From Bacteroidales bacterium (GTDB lineage: Bacteria; Bacteroidota; Bacteroidia; Bacteroidales; VadinHA17), in the NCBI GenBank assembly GCA_012519515.1, contig JAAYQC010000153.1, forward strand, positions 1 to 46,869: DNA of 46,869 nucleotides. The letters are read 5' to 3'. Below are positions 1-8,359 of this stretch, piece by piece. Numbering within the stretch: position 1 is the first letter of the stretch; each line of letters starts with the position of its first letter. The notes under the pieces are model-generated. The model saw only the letters and a program-made list of their open reading frames with translations, did not search any database and had not been told where the DNA came from. A program made the position numbers and the translations under genes.

Positions 1-175
1 CGAACTCCTTCAGCAGTAACCCGACAACGCAGCTCCTGTAAACAGAGTCGTAGTCCGCAAGGGAAATGCAATTAACCTGATCTGCTCTACCGGTATTAGG
101 TTAATTGCATTTCCCTTGCGGACTACGATTCTGTTTATAGGAGCTGCATTTTCGGGTTGCTGCTGAAGTAGCTCG
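1..175. repeat. Imperfect inverted repeat at the window edge
   Basis: Bases 1-78 are the reverse complement of bases 98-175 with about eight mismatches, around a 19-base spacer. Both arms encode the same stretch of a LytTR regulator (from about E-L-L-Q-Q to N-A-I-N-L). The differences are mostly third-position or conservative (I/V, D/E), except one CAA to TAA change in the left arm. The left arm therefore looks like a homologous coding copy from a related genome or paralogue joined in opposite orientation, most simply an assembly fold-back at a contig end. Confidence 0.85.
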
Positions 176-564
176 CTGGCCGCTTTCTGGTTTCCAGCAC
201 CGCTCTGTATCTTGTCGGCGGCTTTTTTGACTGCTTCAAGGAATCTTCTTTTCTGAAATGGTTTCAGCAGATAGTCGACGGCGTTGAGTTCAAAAGCCCT
301 TATTGCAAACTGGTCATAGGCGGTGGTAAAGATAATCTCAGGTTTTTCTGTCATCACCTCCACCATTTCAATACCGGTAAGCCTTGGCATCTGGATGTCG
401 AGAAAGACAAGGTCGGGTTTCAGGTTTGAGATGGTTTTCAGGCCGCTGAAGCCGTCGGAGCATTCAGCTATAATCTCGATATAATCAAGATCGCCGAGAT
501 AATGTTTTATTATATCTCTGGCAGGGGCTTCGTCTTCTACAATAACGGTCCGGATCTTTTTCAT
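10..564 (-). CDS. LytTR-family response regulator, 3' end lost
   Basis: Cytoplasmic DNA-binding response regulator, probable partner of the histidine kinase just upstream. The receiver domain covers residues 1-115, with acidic pocket E10/D11, phospho-acceptor D56 in L-D-I-Q-M-P, T80/T81 and K101 in the L-L-K-P-F motif. A linker of about 25 residues follows, then the first strand of a LytTR domain from about residue 144 (R-I-V-V-R-K-G). After about residue 162 the frame enters the inverted repeat at the window edge, so the last 20 or so residues are not genuine and most of the LytTR domain is missing; the full protein should be about 240-250 residues. It starts 30 bp after the kinase gene, which fits one transcript. 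The family assignment is sure; the target genes are unknown. Confidence 0.9.
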   Translation of the reverse strand: MKKIRTVIVEDEAPARDIIKHYLGDLDYIEIIAECSDGFSGLKTISNLKPDLVFLDIQMPRLTGIEMVEVMTEKPEIIFTTAYDQFAIRAFELNAVDYLLKPFQKRRFLEAVKKAADKIQSGAGNQKAASELLQQQPENAAPINRIVVRKGNAINLIPVEQIRLIAFPLRTTTLFTGAALSGYC

Positions 565-593
565 ACAGGCAAATATATTCTGTTTCCCTGAAT

Positions 594-1649
594 TTACAGC
601 TCTGTAGGAATGAAAAGTGAGACGGTATAGATACCGTTTTCCTTTGTTGTTTTCATGGAAGCCCTTTTGGAATAGAAGATATCGAGCCTTTTCGACACGT
701 TCATAAGTCCGGTTCCCGTGCCTTTTGACGGAGTGGTGACGGTCTGATCGTAGTTATTGCTTATCACTATTTCGAGGAATCCGTTCCTGCACTTTACGCT
801 TGTTCTTATGTTAACGCGTTCGGTGCTTTCGTACACTCCATGTTTGATGGCGTTTTCGTAAAGCGGCTGGAGAATCATCACGGGCATCTTTACGTCGAGA
901 CATTCAGCGTCTATGTTTTCCTCCGTTGAAAGTCTGTCGCCGAATCGTACCTTTTCGATTTCAAGGTACAGTCTGAGATTCTCGAGTTCGCTCCTGAGCG
1001 AAACCGGTTGTTCGTCCTTTTTTGAGAGGGCGTAGCGCATGAAGTCGGAAAGTTTGATAACCATATCCCTTGCCTTTTCCGGGTCGGTTATAGTGAGTGA
1101 GCTGACGGAGTTCAGGCTGTTGAAGAGGAAATGGGGGTTGATTTGTGATCTCAGCAATTTCAGTTCAGTCTCCTTCACCAGGCTTTCCAGCTTTGCTTCC
1201 CTTGCCTTTTTATCTGAAAGCGTCTGGAGGCTTTCGAAAAGATAATAAACCAGGATGATAATGCCGAAGATAAAGACACCTGTTCCTATCCTGTATGGGA
1301 AAGAGGAGTTCCAGTAATCCTGGTAATCGTTTCCTTCGGGCAGTATGGCTGAAACCAGCAATTTGTTGACGAGTATCCAGAGAGTCACCGACATCACTCC
1401 GCTAAGGATGAAGTTGCCTGTCACCTGCATGTTTTTATTGCCGCTGGCATTGAAGAATTTGAATGGGTACCAGAGCGACAGGCCTATCCCGGCGTATATT
1501 GCAAGAGACACGATTCCGTCGGGGATGGCTGTTTTGGTGAAGCTTCCATAGGCGAAGCAGTAGAGCAGGATCTGGCCGGCTGTTATCAACAGCCATGCCA
1601 TCCACCAGATTATCAGTCTTGTCCGGTTATTAAGAATCGGGTGCTTCAT
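594..1649 (-). CDS. LytS-type sensor histidine kinase
   Basis: Membrane sensor kinase of the LytS/YehU class (His_kinase domain). Four hydrophobic segments lie at roughly residues 13-33, 45-62, 80-100 and 122-138, followed by a short coiled linker. The phosphorylation motif Q-I-N-P-H-F-L-F-N-S-L-N has its histidine near residue 173. The ATPase N-box P-L-Y-E-N-A-I-K-H-G is at about 262-271, and a G-T-G-T-G-L-M-N glycine-rich box lies near the C-terminus. There is no separate extracellular sensor domain, so it probably senses through its membrane segments or a partner. It lies between LiaF-like membrane proteins and a LytTR regulator on the same strand with gaps of 12 and 29 bp, which suggests a cell-envelope stress system. 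The signal is unknown. Confidence 0.93.
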   Translation of the reverse strand: MKHPILNNRTRLIIWWMAWLLITAGQILLYCFAYGSFTKTAIPDGIVSLAIYAGIGLSLWYPFKFFNASGNKNMQVTGNFILSGVMSVTLWILVNKLLVSAILPEGNDYQDYWNSSFPYRIGTGVFIFGIIILVYYLFESLQTLSDKKAREAKLESLVKETELKLLRSQINPHFLFNSLNSVSSLTITDPEKARDMVIKLSDFMRYALSKKDEQPVSLRSELENLRLYLEIEKVRFGDRLSTEENIDAECLDVKMPVMILQPLYENAIKHGVYESTERVNIRTSVKCRNGFLEIVISNNYDQTVTTPSKGTGTGLMNVSKRLDIFYSKRASMKTTKENGIYTVSLFIPTEL

Positions 1650-1661
1650 TCAGCATATTTT

Positions 1662-2435
1662 TCAATAACTTTTTAACTCGCCTCCCCCTAACACTACGGC
1701 GCCCTTTATTACCAGGTGTTTAGTCGGATCGACAGTTCTGCCTGCATGGAGTTTGCGTGAATCGCTGAATCCACCCAGGACGGGGGTAACTTCCAGTGTC
1801 ACATTCCAGTCGTCGGGTACTATCAGTGTGGTGCCTCCGAACACGCAGGCTATTTCAATTTCCGAAACACCCGGGGCAAGTGCCGCGCGTGTCAGGTCAA
1901 GTTCTATACCTCCGAAAATGGCTGTAATTTTCCCCCCTTTGAAATTTTGGGAGACAACCTGCCTTTCTCCGCCTCCGAACACTGAAACAAAGTCGACGAA
2001 ATCATCTCCCGTGATGCCTTTCCGGCCCGGGATCGAGCGGCTCCAGCTTCCCCGCCGGGATACTATGAACAATATTCCGACTATTATAAATATTGAAGGC
2101 CAGAACATGTTGTACATGTGGAAAGTTTCCCTGAATATCCGCGGGATCATGAAAAATCCCCCCACGGCCATTATGATTATCCCTGCTGTTTTCTCACCTG
2201 CCCCGAGTGTCATTATCAGGCCGATTGTAACAAGGAGCATGGGCCAGCTGAAGATGACATTGTTGATGAAATCCGGTATGATTCCGGTATTTCTAATTAT
2301 CAGGAGAAGTCCGGCCAGAACCAGAATGACGCCAATCAATACCCTGTTGCTGACGCTGTTAAAGTGAGACTGCCTTTTTGAATCATCTCCTTTAAGCTTT
2401 CCCCTGTCGTCCCTGAAGTCGTCCATAGTTTCCAT
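1662..2435 (-). CDS. LiaF-like membrane protein
   Basis: A 257-residue membrane protein. The N-terminal half has four hydrophobic helices (about 32-48, 58-78, 82-98 and 106-125), like the DUF5668 domain. The C-terminal part (about 150-257) is beta-rich with repeated hydrophobic-G-G turns (F-G-G-I, F-G-G-T, L-G-G-F, L-G-G-G), typical of the LiaF C-terminal domain. In Firmicutes LiaF restrains the LiaS kinase; a similar restraint of the adjacent LytS-type kinase is an inference from family and position. It is separated by 12 bp from the kinase gene and 74 bp from the smaller DUF5668-like gene upstream. Confidence 0.75.
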   Translation of the reverse strand: METMDDFRDDRGKLKGDDSKRQSHFNSVSNRVLIGVILVLAGLLLIIRNTGIIPDFINNVIFSWPMLLVTIGLIMTLGAGEKTAGIIIMAVGGFFMIPRIFRETFHMYNMFWPSIFIIVGILFIVSRRGSWSRSIPGRKGITGDDFVDFVSVFGGGERQVVSQNFKGGKITAIFGGIELDLTRAALAPGVSEIEIACVFGGTTLIVPDDWNVTLEVTPVLGGFSDSRKLHAGRTVDPTKHLVIKGAVVLGGGELKSY

Positions 2436-2509
2436 TTTGTTGAAGATTATAAAATTATAATTTAATCTGTATCTTTTTTTTCATTAACTTTATTCATAAT
2501 AGCCGTTGT

Positions 2510-2878
2510 TCATGATTGTTTTCTGTTTCTTCTGAAAAGGGATGAAATAATAAAGGCTATTCCGATAAGTATCACCAGTGATGGCCAGTAGATGGTTCTT
2601 ATCAGTTCAGGGATCACGTAATCCCTGTTTTCAATAAAGAACCATGAGCCGATTGCCACGAGAATCAGTCCGCCGGTAAACTGGAGGTTCAGCAGCAGGA
2701 GGACACCAATAAAAACCAGAAGGGTTTCCCATGTGAAGTATTCCCTCACGCTTCCCAGTCCGAGCAGGTCATTTGTGGCGACCAGCATCGCGAGACCGAG
2801 TGTTATCAGGAACAGTCCGAAGCTTATTCGCGGATGAAGTTCCTTGTCTCTTTTTTTAAAGTGATCCCTGTTTGTCAT
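2510..2878 (-). CDS. Small DUF5668-like membrane protein
   Basis: A 122-residue protein with a basic N-terminus and four hydrophobic segments at about residues 19-37, 50-66, 68-82 and 95-112, ending in a basic tail (R-R-N-R-K-Q-S). It resembles the N-terminal membrane half of the LiaF-like protein encoded next to it, so the two may be related by partial duplication. It is the first gene of the minus-strand run that continues into the LytS/LytTR genes. No catalytic motif is visible; its role is probably structural or sensory. Confidence 0.65.
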   Translation of the reverse strand: MTNRDHFKKRDKELHPRISFGLFLITLGLAMLVATNDLLGLGSVREYFTWETLLVFIGVLLLLNLQFTGGLILVAIGSWFFIENRDYVIPELIRTIYWPSLVILIGIAFIISSLFRRNRKQS

Positions 2879-2907
2879 GATCTAAGATGTTTTCCGGGTC
2901 AATAATA

Positions 2908-2937
2908 CAATATTACTAATACGCGTGCCACGACAAA
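2908..2937 (-). promoter_or_regulatory. Candidate Bacteroidota promoter for the LiaF/LytS/LytTR run
   Basis: On the minus strand a TTTG (2934-2937) is followed after 18 bp by TAATATTG (2908-2915), one base from the TAnnTTTG element. Transcription would begin near 2901, about 22 bp before the start codon at 2878. Confidence 0.45.
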
Positions 2938-3031
2938 TCGGTAAACCGCGTTAAATTACCGGCGAATGCTGATTATTAAAGCATCGTGTTACTTTTTTGT
3001 TCATAATTTTTTTTAATTGGATAAGGATTTA

Positions 3032-3039
3032 TATTTTTG
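3032..3039 (+). promoter_or_regulatory. Candidate -7 element for the YceD-rpmF-plsX-fabH operon
   Basis: TATTTTTG matches TAnnTTTG exactly. It would place the transcript start near 3046, just before the ATG at 3059, and so argues against the upstream TTG at 3017 as the start codon. A matching -33 TTTG at normal spacing is not clear. Confidence 0.5.
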
Positions 3040-3058
3040 CACACCAAATTTTACAGCG

Positions 3059-3580
3059 ATGGCTCGTAATTTTACCATACCGGTCGGAGCGAACATTAGC
3101 GGGCATTATGTATATGAATTTGAGATAGACAAGGCGTTTTTTGATCTGTTTGAGGAATCTGAGATAAAGGAAGGAAAGCTTAAAGCGATAGTTAATGTTG
3201 ACAGGGAATCGTCCCACACTGAAATCAGCATCATGATTACCGGGGAGGTAAGGATCAGTTGCGACAGGTGCCTGGATGAGTTTGATCACCCGGTTGACTG
3301 CAGTAACCGGCTGATTGTCAGGTACGGTTTTGAGAGAGATGAGAGCGATCCTGATATTATAACACTTTCGTGGGAGGAAAACGAGCTGGATCTGAAGCAG
3401 TATTTTTATGAATTTATTCATCTGTCGCTTCCGATCCGAAGGACGCATCCCGACGATGCGAATGGTAACAGCACATGTAATCCCGTGATGCTTGAAAAGC
3501 TCAGGAAACATCTTGTACATGATGAAGCAGGATTGAATCCCGGATGGGAAGGATTAAGGAAATTAATGAATGAAAATTAA
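3059..3580 (+). CDS. YceD family protein (DUF177)
   Basis: A 173-residue cytoplasmic protein of the DUF177/YceD family, which is usually encoded directly before rpmF. Its plant and bacterial members are linked to 23S rRNA accumulation and ribosome assembly. The diagnostic strand with a cysteine pair ([10 protein letters not shown]) lies in the middle, and a second conserved block follows ([16 protein letters not shown]). I chose ATG 3059 because a TAnnTTTG element lies within the longer TTG reading frame. The stop is 11 bp before rpmF, consistent with translation-linked expression. Family assignment is firm; the biochemical role rests on homologues. Confidence 0.88.
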   Translation: MARNFTIPVGANISGHYVYEFEIDKAFFDLFEESEIKEGKLKAIVNVDRESSHTEISIMITGEVRISCDRCLDEFDHPVDCSNRLIVRYGFERDESDPDIITLSWEENELDLKQYFYEFIHLSLPIRRTHPDDANGNSTCNPVMLEKLRKHLVHDEAGLNPGWEGLRKLMNEN

Positions 3581-3591
3581 AAAAGAGTAAA

Positions 3592-3777
3592 ATGGCACAT
3601 CCCAAGCGTAAACACTCAAAGACCAGGAGAGATAAGCGCAGGACACATTACAAAGCAACTGCACCCACGATGGCAAGTTGTTCCAACTGCGGATCTTCGG
3701 TTCTGTATCACAGGGTATGTCCTGAGTGTGGTTTTTACAGAGGCAAGCTGGCTATTGAGAAAGAAGCCACTGCCTGA
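3592..3777 (+). CDS. rpmF: 50S ribosomal protein L32
   Basis: A 61-residue basic protein beginning [10 protein letters not shown], the usual L32 N-terminus. It carries a zinc ribbon with cysteine pairs C30-x2-C33 and C43-x2-C46 (S-C-S-N-C and V-C-P-E-C). All four cysteines are kept, so this is the zinc-binding C+ form. It sits between the YceD gene and plsX, the classic arrangement linking ribosome and lipid synthesis. Size and motifs are normal. Confidence 0.98.
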   Translation: MAHPKRKHSKTRRDKRRTHYKATAPTMASCSNCGSSVLYHRVCPECGFYRGKLAIEKEATA

Positions 3778-3802
3778 TATTTATAAGGAAACCTGACAAG
3801 CT

Positions 3803-4741
3803 ATGAATATCGGCGTAGACATCATGGGTGGGGATTATGCACCCAGTGTAATTGTAGAGGGAGTGGTAGATTCCCTTGAGAACCTATCGTCCGATGACAC
3901 ACTGGTGCTTTTGGGTGACGGGGAGGCTATTGCAGGGAAACTTGCCTCGATGAATATTTCGTCGCCGAAACTGAAAATCGTTCCCACGACAGAGGTTATT
4001 GAGATGGGTGATCATCCTGCCAAGGCCTACTCACATAAGCAGGACTCGAGCATAGCGGTCGGTTTCAGGATGCTTAAGCACAGGGAGCTTGATGGTTTTT
4101 GCAGCGCGGGTAATACCGGTGCCATGCTTGTAGGGGCAAGTTATACGGTTAATGTAATACCCGGGGTTTTCAGGCCGGCTCTTGCCACCCTCCTGCCCTG
4201 TGTCGACGGACGCAATTCCATCATGCTTGATGTCGGGCTTAATACCGACAGCAAGCCTGACGTTCTTCTTCAGTACGGTATCCTGGGAAGCATTTATGCC
4301 CGTTGTGTACTGGGAATACCAAATCCCACCGTCGGTCTGCTCAATATCGGGCGTGAGGAGACAAAAGGCACTGCCGCTGTGAAAGCAGCCTATGAACTTA
4401 TGAAGGAACATCCGGGGCTGAGTTTTGCCGGCAACATTGAAGGGCATTCGCTTTTCCACGAGTATAGGGCCGATGTGGTTGTTTGTGACGGATTTATAGG
4501 AAATATAGTACTGAAGCAGGCTGAAGCCACATACATGTTATCCAGGAAGATAAATGTTACCCACCCTTTTTTCGAACGGTTGAATTTCGAGAATATAGGG
4601 GGAACTCCGATTGTGGGGATCAATGCCAACGTTGTTATAGGTCACGGTATTTCGAAGAGAAAGGCTATAAGGAACATGATCCTTCAGACACGGGCGGTTG
4701 TAAAAGCAAATCTTGCTCAGAAGATCTTGGAAGCAATCTGA
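3803..4741 (+). CDS. plsX: Phosphate acyltransferase PlsX
   Basis: Converts acyl-ACP and phosphate to acyl-phosphate, the first step of the PlsX/PlsY route to phosphatidic acid; a peripheral membrane enzyme. The N-terminus has M-G-G-D-Y-A-P near residues 8-14. Other typical blocks are G-D-H-P-A-K-A, the C-S-A-G-N-T-G-A box, the D-V-G-L-N region and the C-D-G-F-I-G-N motif followed by a C-terminal [10 protein letters not shown]. At 312 residues it is at the short end of the family, as is common in Bacteroidota. It lies 25 bp after rpmF and ends 7 bp before fabH. Confidence 0.97.
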   Translation: MNIGVDIMGGDYAPSVIVEGVVDSLENLSSDDTLVLLGDGEAIAGKLASMNISSPKLKIVPTTEVIEMGDHPAKAYSHKQDSSIAVGFRMLKHRELDGFCSAGNTGAMLVGASYTVNVIPGVFRPALATLLPCVDGRNSIMLDVGLNTDSKPDVLLQYGILGSIYARCVLGIPNPTVGLLNIGREETKGTAAVKAAYELMKEHPGLSFAGNIEGHSLFHEYRADVVVCDGFIGNIVLKQAEATYMLSRKINVTHPFFERLNFENIGGTPIVGINANVVIGHGISKRKAIRNMILQTRAVVKANLAQKILEAI

Positions 4742-4748
4742 AAACAAA

Positions 4749-5747
4749 ATGGCTAAAATCAGGGCTGTCATAACCGGTATCCATGCATGGGTTCCAGAAT
4801 ACAGGCTGACAAATACTGAACTTTCGAAGATGGTTGACACTTCGGATGAATGGATCATGCAGAGGGTAGGGATCAAGGAACGGCGTATCCTTAAGGGAGA
4901 AGGCCTGGGCACCTCCGACATTGCAGAACATGCAGTGAGGGGATTGCTTGAAAAGACAAAGACCTCTCCGGATGAAGTCGATCTGCTCATTTGTGCCACT
5001 ATCACTCCCGATATGGTTTTTCCTGCAACTGCAAACATTATTTCCGACAAGGTTGGGATAAAAAATGCTTTCAGTTTTGATCTTGGAGCTGCCTGTTCGG
5101 GATTTCTTTTTGCGCTGCAGACTGCCGCGGCATATATTCATACAGGAAAGTTCAAAAAAGTAGTTGTGGTGGGAGCAGATAAAATGTCATCCATAACCGA
5201 TTACACCGACCGGACTACCTGTCCTCTCTTTGGTGATGCAGCCGGGGCGGTGTTGCTTGAACCCACCCGGGGGAATTACGGAATAATGGATTACATATTG
5301 CACACCGACGGGTCGGGACGGAAATACCTGCATATGAAGGCGGGGGGATCAGTGAAACCGGCCTCGCATGAAACCGTTGAAGCACGTGAGCATTTTGTTT
5401 ACCAGGAAGGGCAGAGCGTGTTCAAGTTTGCCGTTGTTAAAATGGCCGATGTTGCCGTGGAGATAATGGTTCGCAATAAGCTCAAACCTGAAGATATTGC
5501 ATGGCTGGTTCCCCACCAGGCCAACCTGAGAATAATCGATGCCACCGGAAGGAGGATGGGACTTCCCCCTGAAAAGGTAATGGTGAACATTGAAAATTAT
5601 GGCAATACCACTGCCGCTACCATTCCTCTCTGCCTGTGGGAATATGAAAAGAAACTCCGGAAAGGCGATAAACTGATACTGGCCGCGTTCGGCGGAGGCT
5701 TTACCTGGGGGTCGGTTTACCTCAAATGGGCTTACGACCCGAAGTAA
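4749..5747 (+). CDS. fabH: Beta-ketoacyl-ACP synthase III
   Basis: Condenses acetyl-CoA with malonyl-ACP to begin fatty acid synthesis. Thiolase-fold enzyme of 332 residues. The catalytic triad is visible: C116 in A-A-C-S-G-F, H256 in P-H-Q-A-N and N286 in Y-G-N-T-T-A-A. The G-G-G-F-T-W-G-S segment near the C-terminus is also typical. I chose ATG 4749 (M-A-K-I-R-A); the reading frame is open upstream into plsX, but only this start leaves plsX unoverlapped and gives a normal length. It is the last gene of the YceD-rpmF-plsX-fabH block; an AT-rich hairpin overlaps its stop codon. Confidence 0.97.
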   Translation: MAKIRAVITGIHAWVPEYRLTNTELSKMVDTSDEWIMQRVGIKERRILKGEGLGTSDIAEHAVRGLLEKTKTSPDEVDLLICATITPDMVFPATANIISDKVGIKNAFSFDLGAACSGFLFALQTAAAYIHTGKFKKVVVVGADKMSSITDYTDRTTCPLFGDAAGAVLLEPTRGNYGIMDYILHTDGSGRKYLHMKAGGSVKPASHETVEAREHFVYQEGQSVFKFAVVKMADVAVEIMVRNKLKPEDIAWLVPHQANLRIIDATGRRMGLPPEKVMVNIENYGNTTAATIPLCLWEYEKKLRKGDKLILAAFGGGFTWGSVYLKWAYDPK

Positions 5748-5764
5748 AAATTATTTTACTTTTA
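5742..5764 (+). terminator. AT-rich hairpin at the fabH stop codon
   Basis: AAGTAAAA (5742-5749) pairs with TTTTACTT (5754-5761) around a 4-base loop and runs into further T residues. It includes the fabH stop codon. Weak in energy because it is AT-rich, but correctly placed between two operons. Confidence 0.45.
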
Positions 5765-5852
5765 CCAGTATTTTCAGGGAGATTCTCATTCAAAAAGGCT
5801 ATTTTCCGCAAATTTATTTTTAACCGCAATAGTTTTTATAATTGCGAGTTAT

Positions 5853-5860
5853 TATGTTTG
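5853..5860 (+). promoter_or_regulatory. Candidate -7 element for the bactofilin/ATP synthase run
   Basis: TATGTTTG matches TAnnTTTG. A transcript would begin near 5867, leaving the ATG at 5881 as the first usable start. The upstream -33 position shows only a T-run (5833-5837). Confidence 0.45.
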
Positions 5861-5880
5861 TAAGCGTAATCCTGAAAAAA

Positions 5881-6300
5881 ATGGCAAAATACAACGAACC
5901 GGAGAATAACGCGGTAAATCTGATAAGCAACGGCACCGAAATAACGGGTGACATTAAATCCAACGGCGACATAAGGATAGACGGATTCCTGTCGGGCAAC
6001 CTCTCTACAAAAGGGAAAGTTGTTATAGGTCCGACAGGCAAGGTGAAAGGGGAAGTATATTGTAAAAACTCGGAAGTATCCGGTTCGGTGGAAGGAAAGA
6101 TATCCGTAAGTCAGCTACTTACCCTGAAAGCCGAATCAAAGATTACCGGGGAAATTCTTACTCTCAAGCTTTCTATTGAACCGGGAGCAAAGTTCACCGG
6201 AAACTGCAAAATGAGCGAAAGCGAAAATAATGAGCCAGCCAGCTTCGGAAAAGAAACAGAAAAAGCAGGAGAAAGAGCCGGAGAAAAAACCTCTAAGTGA
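5881..6300 (+). CDS. Bactofilin family cytoskeletal protein
   Basis: A 139-residue bactofilin (DUF583 right-handed beta-helix). Such proteins polymerise without nucleotide and scaffold envelope enzymes at the membrane. The core from about residue 14 to 110 shows the repeating pattern of short strands with conserved glycines (G-T-E-I-T-G-D-I, G-D-I-R-I-D-G, K-V-V-I-G-P-T-G, S-G-S-V-E-G-K, S-K-I-T-G-E-I). The last 30 residues are charged and low in complexity. I chose ATG 5881 because a promoter element covers the earlier in-frame starts (TTG 5842, ATG 5854). The 3' end overlaps the next gene by 71 bp in another frame. Confidence 0.9.
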   Translation: MAKYNEPENNAVNLISNGTEITGDIKSNGDIRIDGFLSGNLSTKGKVVIGPTGKVKGEVYCKNSEVSGSVEGKISVSQLLTLKAESKITGEILTLKLSIEPGAKFTGNCKMSESENNEPASFGKETEKAGERAGEKTSK

Positions 6301-6496
6301 CGGACTGCACAATTTTGCCCGTTACTCCGGGATGGCTTTTCAGATGTTGACCATCATCTTGATAACCGTCTGGGGTGGGGTAAAACTCGACAAGGTGCTT
6401 AAGCTTGAAACCCCGGTTTTCACTATAGTTCTGTCGCTTCTGGGCGTTTTTGCCGCCCTTTACACCTCACTCAGGGATTTCATTAAAAAAAATTGA
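6230..6496 (+). CDS. atpZ: AtpZ/AtpI-like ATP synthase accessory protein
   Basis: An 88-residue membrane protein of the putative F0F1-ATPase subunit family (AtpZ type). After a highly charged N-terminal tail of about 24 residues there are two transmembrane helices (about 36-52 and 62-79), with the typical R-Y-S-G-M-A-F-Q start and G-G-V-K-L-D turn. Relatives are thought to help c-ring assembly or cation supply. It begins inside the bactofilin gene, and the overlap encodes the charged tails of both proteins. A 104-bp gap follows before the next membrane protein. Confidence 0.8.
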   Translation: MSQPASEKKQKKQEKEPEKKPLSDGLHNFARYSGMAFQMLTIILITVWGGVKLDKVLKLETPVFTIVLSLLGVFAALYTSLRDFIKKN

Positions 6497-6600
6497 CTTT
6501 CGGCAATGATGACTGAAACTCTTATTCTTTATTGTTCGACCCCCCTTCCCCGGCACTCATTTAATAAACCCGGTACTCATTTTAAAAATATGCTTGTATC

Positions 6601-6987
6601 TTGAAAAATTTCAAAAAGTGGTTTATACGGTTGCTGTTGCTGGATGCAACGGTTTTTGGCGCGGGATATCTCCTGGGAAAACTGCCCGGAGTGGTCGTTT
6701 CCCTGAACGACCTGGGTTTACTGACCCTGTTTTTTACATTCATATCGGTCGTGATCATGCTGATTTTCTTCAGCGGTCTTAATAAAGATCAGGGAGCCAG
6801 AACAATACACATCCTTGTTGCTGTCAGTCTCAAACTCCTTCTTGAACTGGTGCTTGCCGTACTTTGGTTCATTATTGGCAAAAAAACCACCTTCAATTCG
6901 TTGTATATGTTTTTTATATTATATTTACTGTTCACGGTGTTCACGACACTTGCGATGTACAAGAACCTAAAAACCAAATCTTTATAA
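6601..6987 (+). CDS. Small membrane protein before atpB
   Basis: A 128-residue protein with four hydrophobic helices (about 7-27, 36-58, 67-91 and 97-117) and a basic ending. No ATG is in frame near the N-terminus, so the likely start is TTG 6601 (M-K-N-F-K-K-W-F). Position and topology match the AtpI-type protein often found directly upstream of atpB, but I do not see a clear sequence motif. It ends 4 bp before the atpB start, so translational coupling is likely. A role in ATP synthase assembly is inferred from context. Confidence 0.65.
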   Translation: MKNFKKWFIRLLLLDATVFGAGYLLGKLPGVVVSLNDLGLLTLFFTFISVVIMLIFFSGLNKDQGARTIHILVAVSLKLLLELVLAVLWFIIGKKTTFNSLYMFFILYLLFTVFTTLAMYKNLKTKSL

Positions 6988-6991
6988 AATC

Positions 6992-8062
6992 TTGATCGAT
7001 TTGAAAAGGATATATTTTACGGGACTTCTGTTTATTTTTATGACCATTTGCGGATATTCCGCCCCGAAACAGGAGTCAAATCCCGCGGTGCAGGCAGAAG
7101 AGGAATTCGATGCCAGCTCATTCATTCTCGGTCACATTGCCGATTCTCACGAATGGCACATTCTGACTAAGAAAAACGGGGAACATGTTTCTCTCTATCT
7201 TCCTGTGATTCTTTATTCAAAAGGAAGCGGGCTACATGTGTTTTCGTCAAAGAAGTTTGCTCATGGGCAGGAATACAATGGATTCCGGCTTGAGGAGGAA
7301 GGCGAGCTTGAAGGAAGGATTGTAAAGGTAAAATCGGACGGTACAGTAGATATGGAGAATATGCCGCTCGATTTTTCCATTACCAAGACGGTTTTGGGAA
7401 TGATGGCAGCCGCCCTGATAGGTCTTTGGCTGTTTCTTGCCCTTGCCCGTTCATACAAAAAGACCGGGATAAGTCATCCGAAGGGGATACAGGGTTTCCT
7501 GGAGCCGATTGTGCTTTTTGTCAGGGATGATATTGCAATTCCGAATATAGGGGAAAAGAAAGCGCATAAATTCATGCCCTATCTTCTGTCGGTTTTCTTC
7601 TTCATCCTTATAAACAACCTTATGGGGCTGATTCCCTTTCCACCCCCTTTCGGTGCCAATGTCACGGGCAATATTGCCATCACCATGACTTTGGCTCTTT
7701 TCACTTTCTTCATGATTCAGTTTAACGGGAGTAAAACTTACTGGAGGCATATTTTCGCCGCTCCCGGGGTTCCTTTCTGGCTTCTTCCGATAATGATTCC
7801 CGTTGAGATTATCGGTATGTTATCGAAGCCCTTCGCGCTTATGGTCCGATTGTTTGCGAACATTACGGCGGGTCATATAATAGTGCTCAGCCTTATAGCC
7901 CTGATCTTTATTTTCAATTCACTGGCTATGGCTCCCGTTTCACTTATATTCGTGCTTTTCATGGATTGCCTCGAACTACTGGTGGCATTCCTTCAGGCAT
8001 ATGTTTTCACTCTGTTGTCGGCCCTTTTCATAGGGATAGCAGTGGAGGATGAACATCATTAA
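6992..8062 (+). CDS. atpB: ATP synthase F0 subunit a
   Basis: Membrane subunit that forms the proton half-channels against the c-ring. Residues 1-24 look like a signal peptide (hydrophobic run ending before S-A-P-K-Q). About 100 mostly polar residues follow that are absent from E. coli AtpB but common in Bacteroidota. The conserved membrane part runs from about residue 132 to the end, with the essential arginine R286 in L-M-V-R-L-F-A-N. The start is TTG 6992, because the next in-frame ATG (7040) would remove most of the hydrophobic leader. At 356 residues it is normal for the phylum. It lies 26 bp before atpE. Confidence 0.95.
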   Translation: MIDLKRIYFTGLLFIFMTICGYSAPKQESNPAVQAEEEFDASSFILGHIADSHEWHILTKKNGEHVSLYLPVILYSKGSGLHVFSSKKFAHGQEYNGFRLEEEGELEGRIVKVKSDGTVDMENMPLDFSITKTVLGMMAAALIGLWLFLALARSYKKTGISHPKGIQGFLEPIVLFVRDDIAIPNIGEKKAHKFMPYLLSVFFFILINNLMGLIPFPPPFGANVTGNIAITMTLALFTFFMIQFNGSKTYWRHIFAAPGVPFWLLPIMIPVEIIGMLSKPFALMVRLFANITAGHIIVLSLIALIFIFNSLAMAPVSLIFVLFMDCLELLVAFLQAYVFTLLSALFIGIAVEDEHH

Positions 8063-8073
8063 ATATTCATTAA

Positions 8074-8292
<219 letters not shown>

Positions 8293-8300
8293 AAGGAAAT

Positions 8301-8331
8301 GAAATCCTGCAACGGTTGGTTTCAGGATTTC
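8301..8331 (+). promoter_or_regulatory. Intercistronic stem-loop after atpE
   Basis: GAAATCCTG (8301-8309) pairs perfectly with CAGGATTTC (8323-8331) around a 13-base loop and is followed by TTTATT. It lies 8 bp after the atpE stop and 28 bp before the atpF start. It could stabilise the atpE end of the message or terminate part of transcription, raising c subunit over the others. Confidence 0.7.
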
Positions 8332-8359
8332 TTTATTGAAAACAATTAAAACACAAGAT

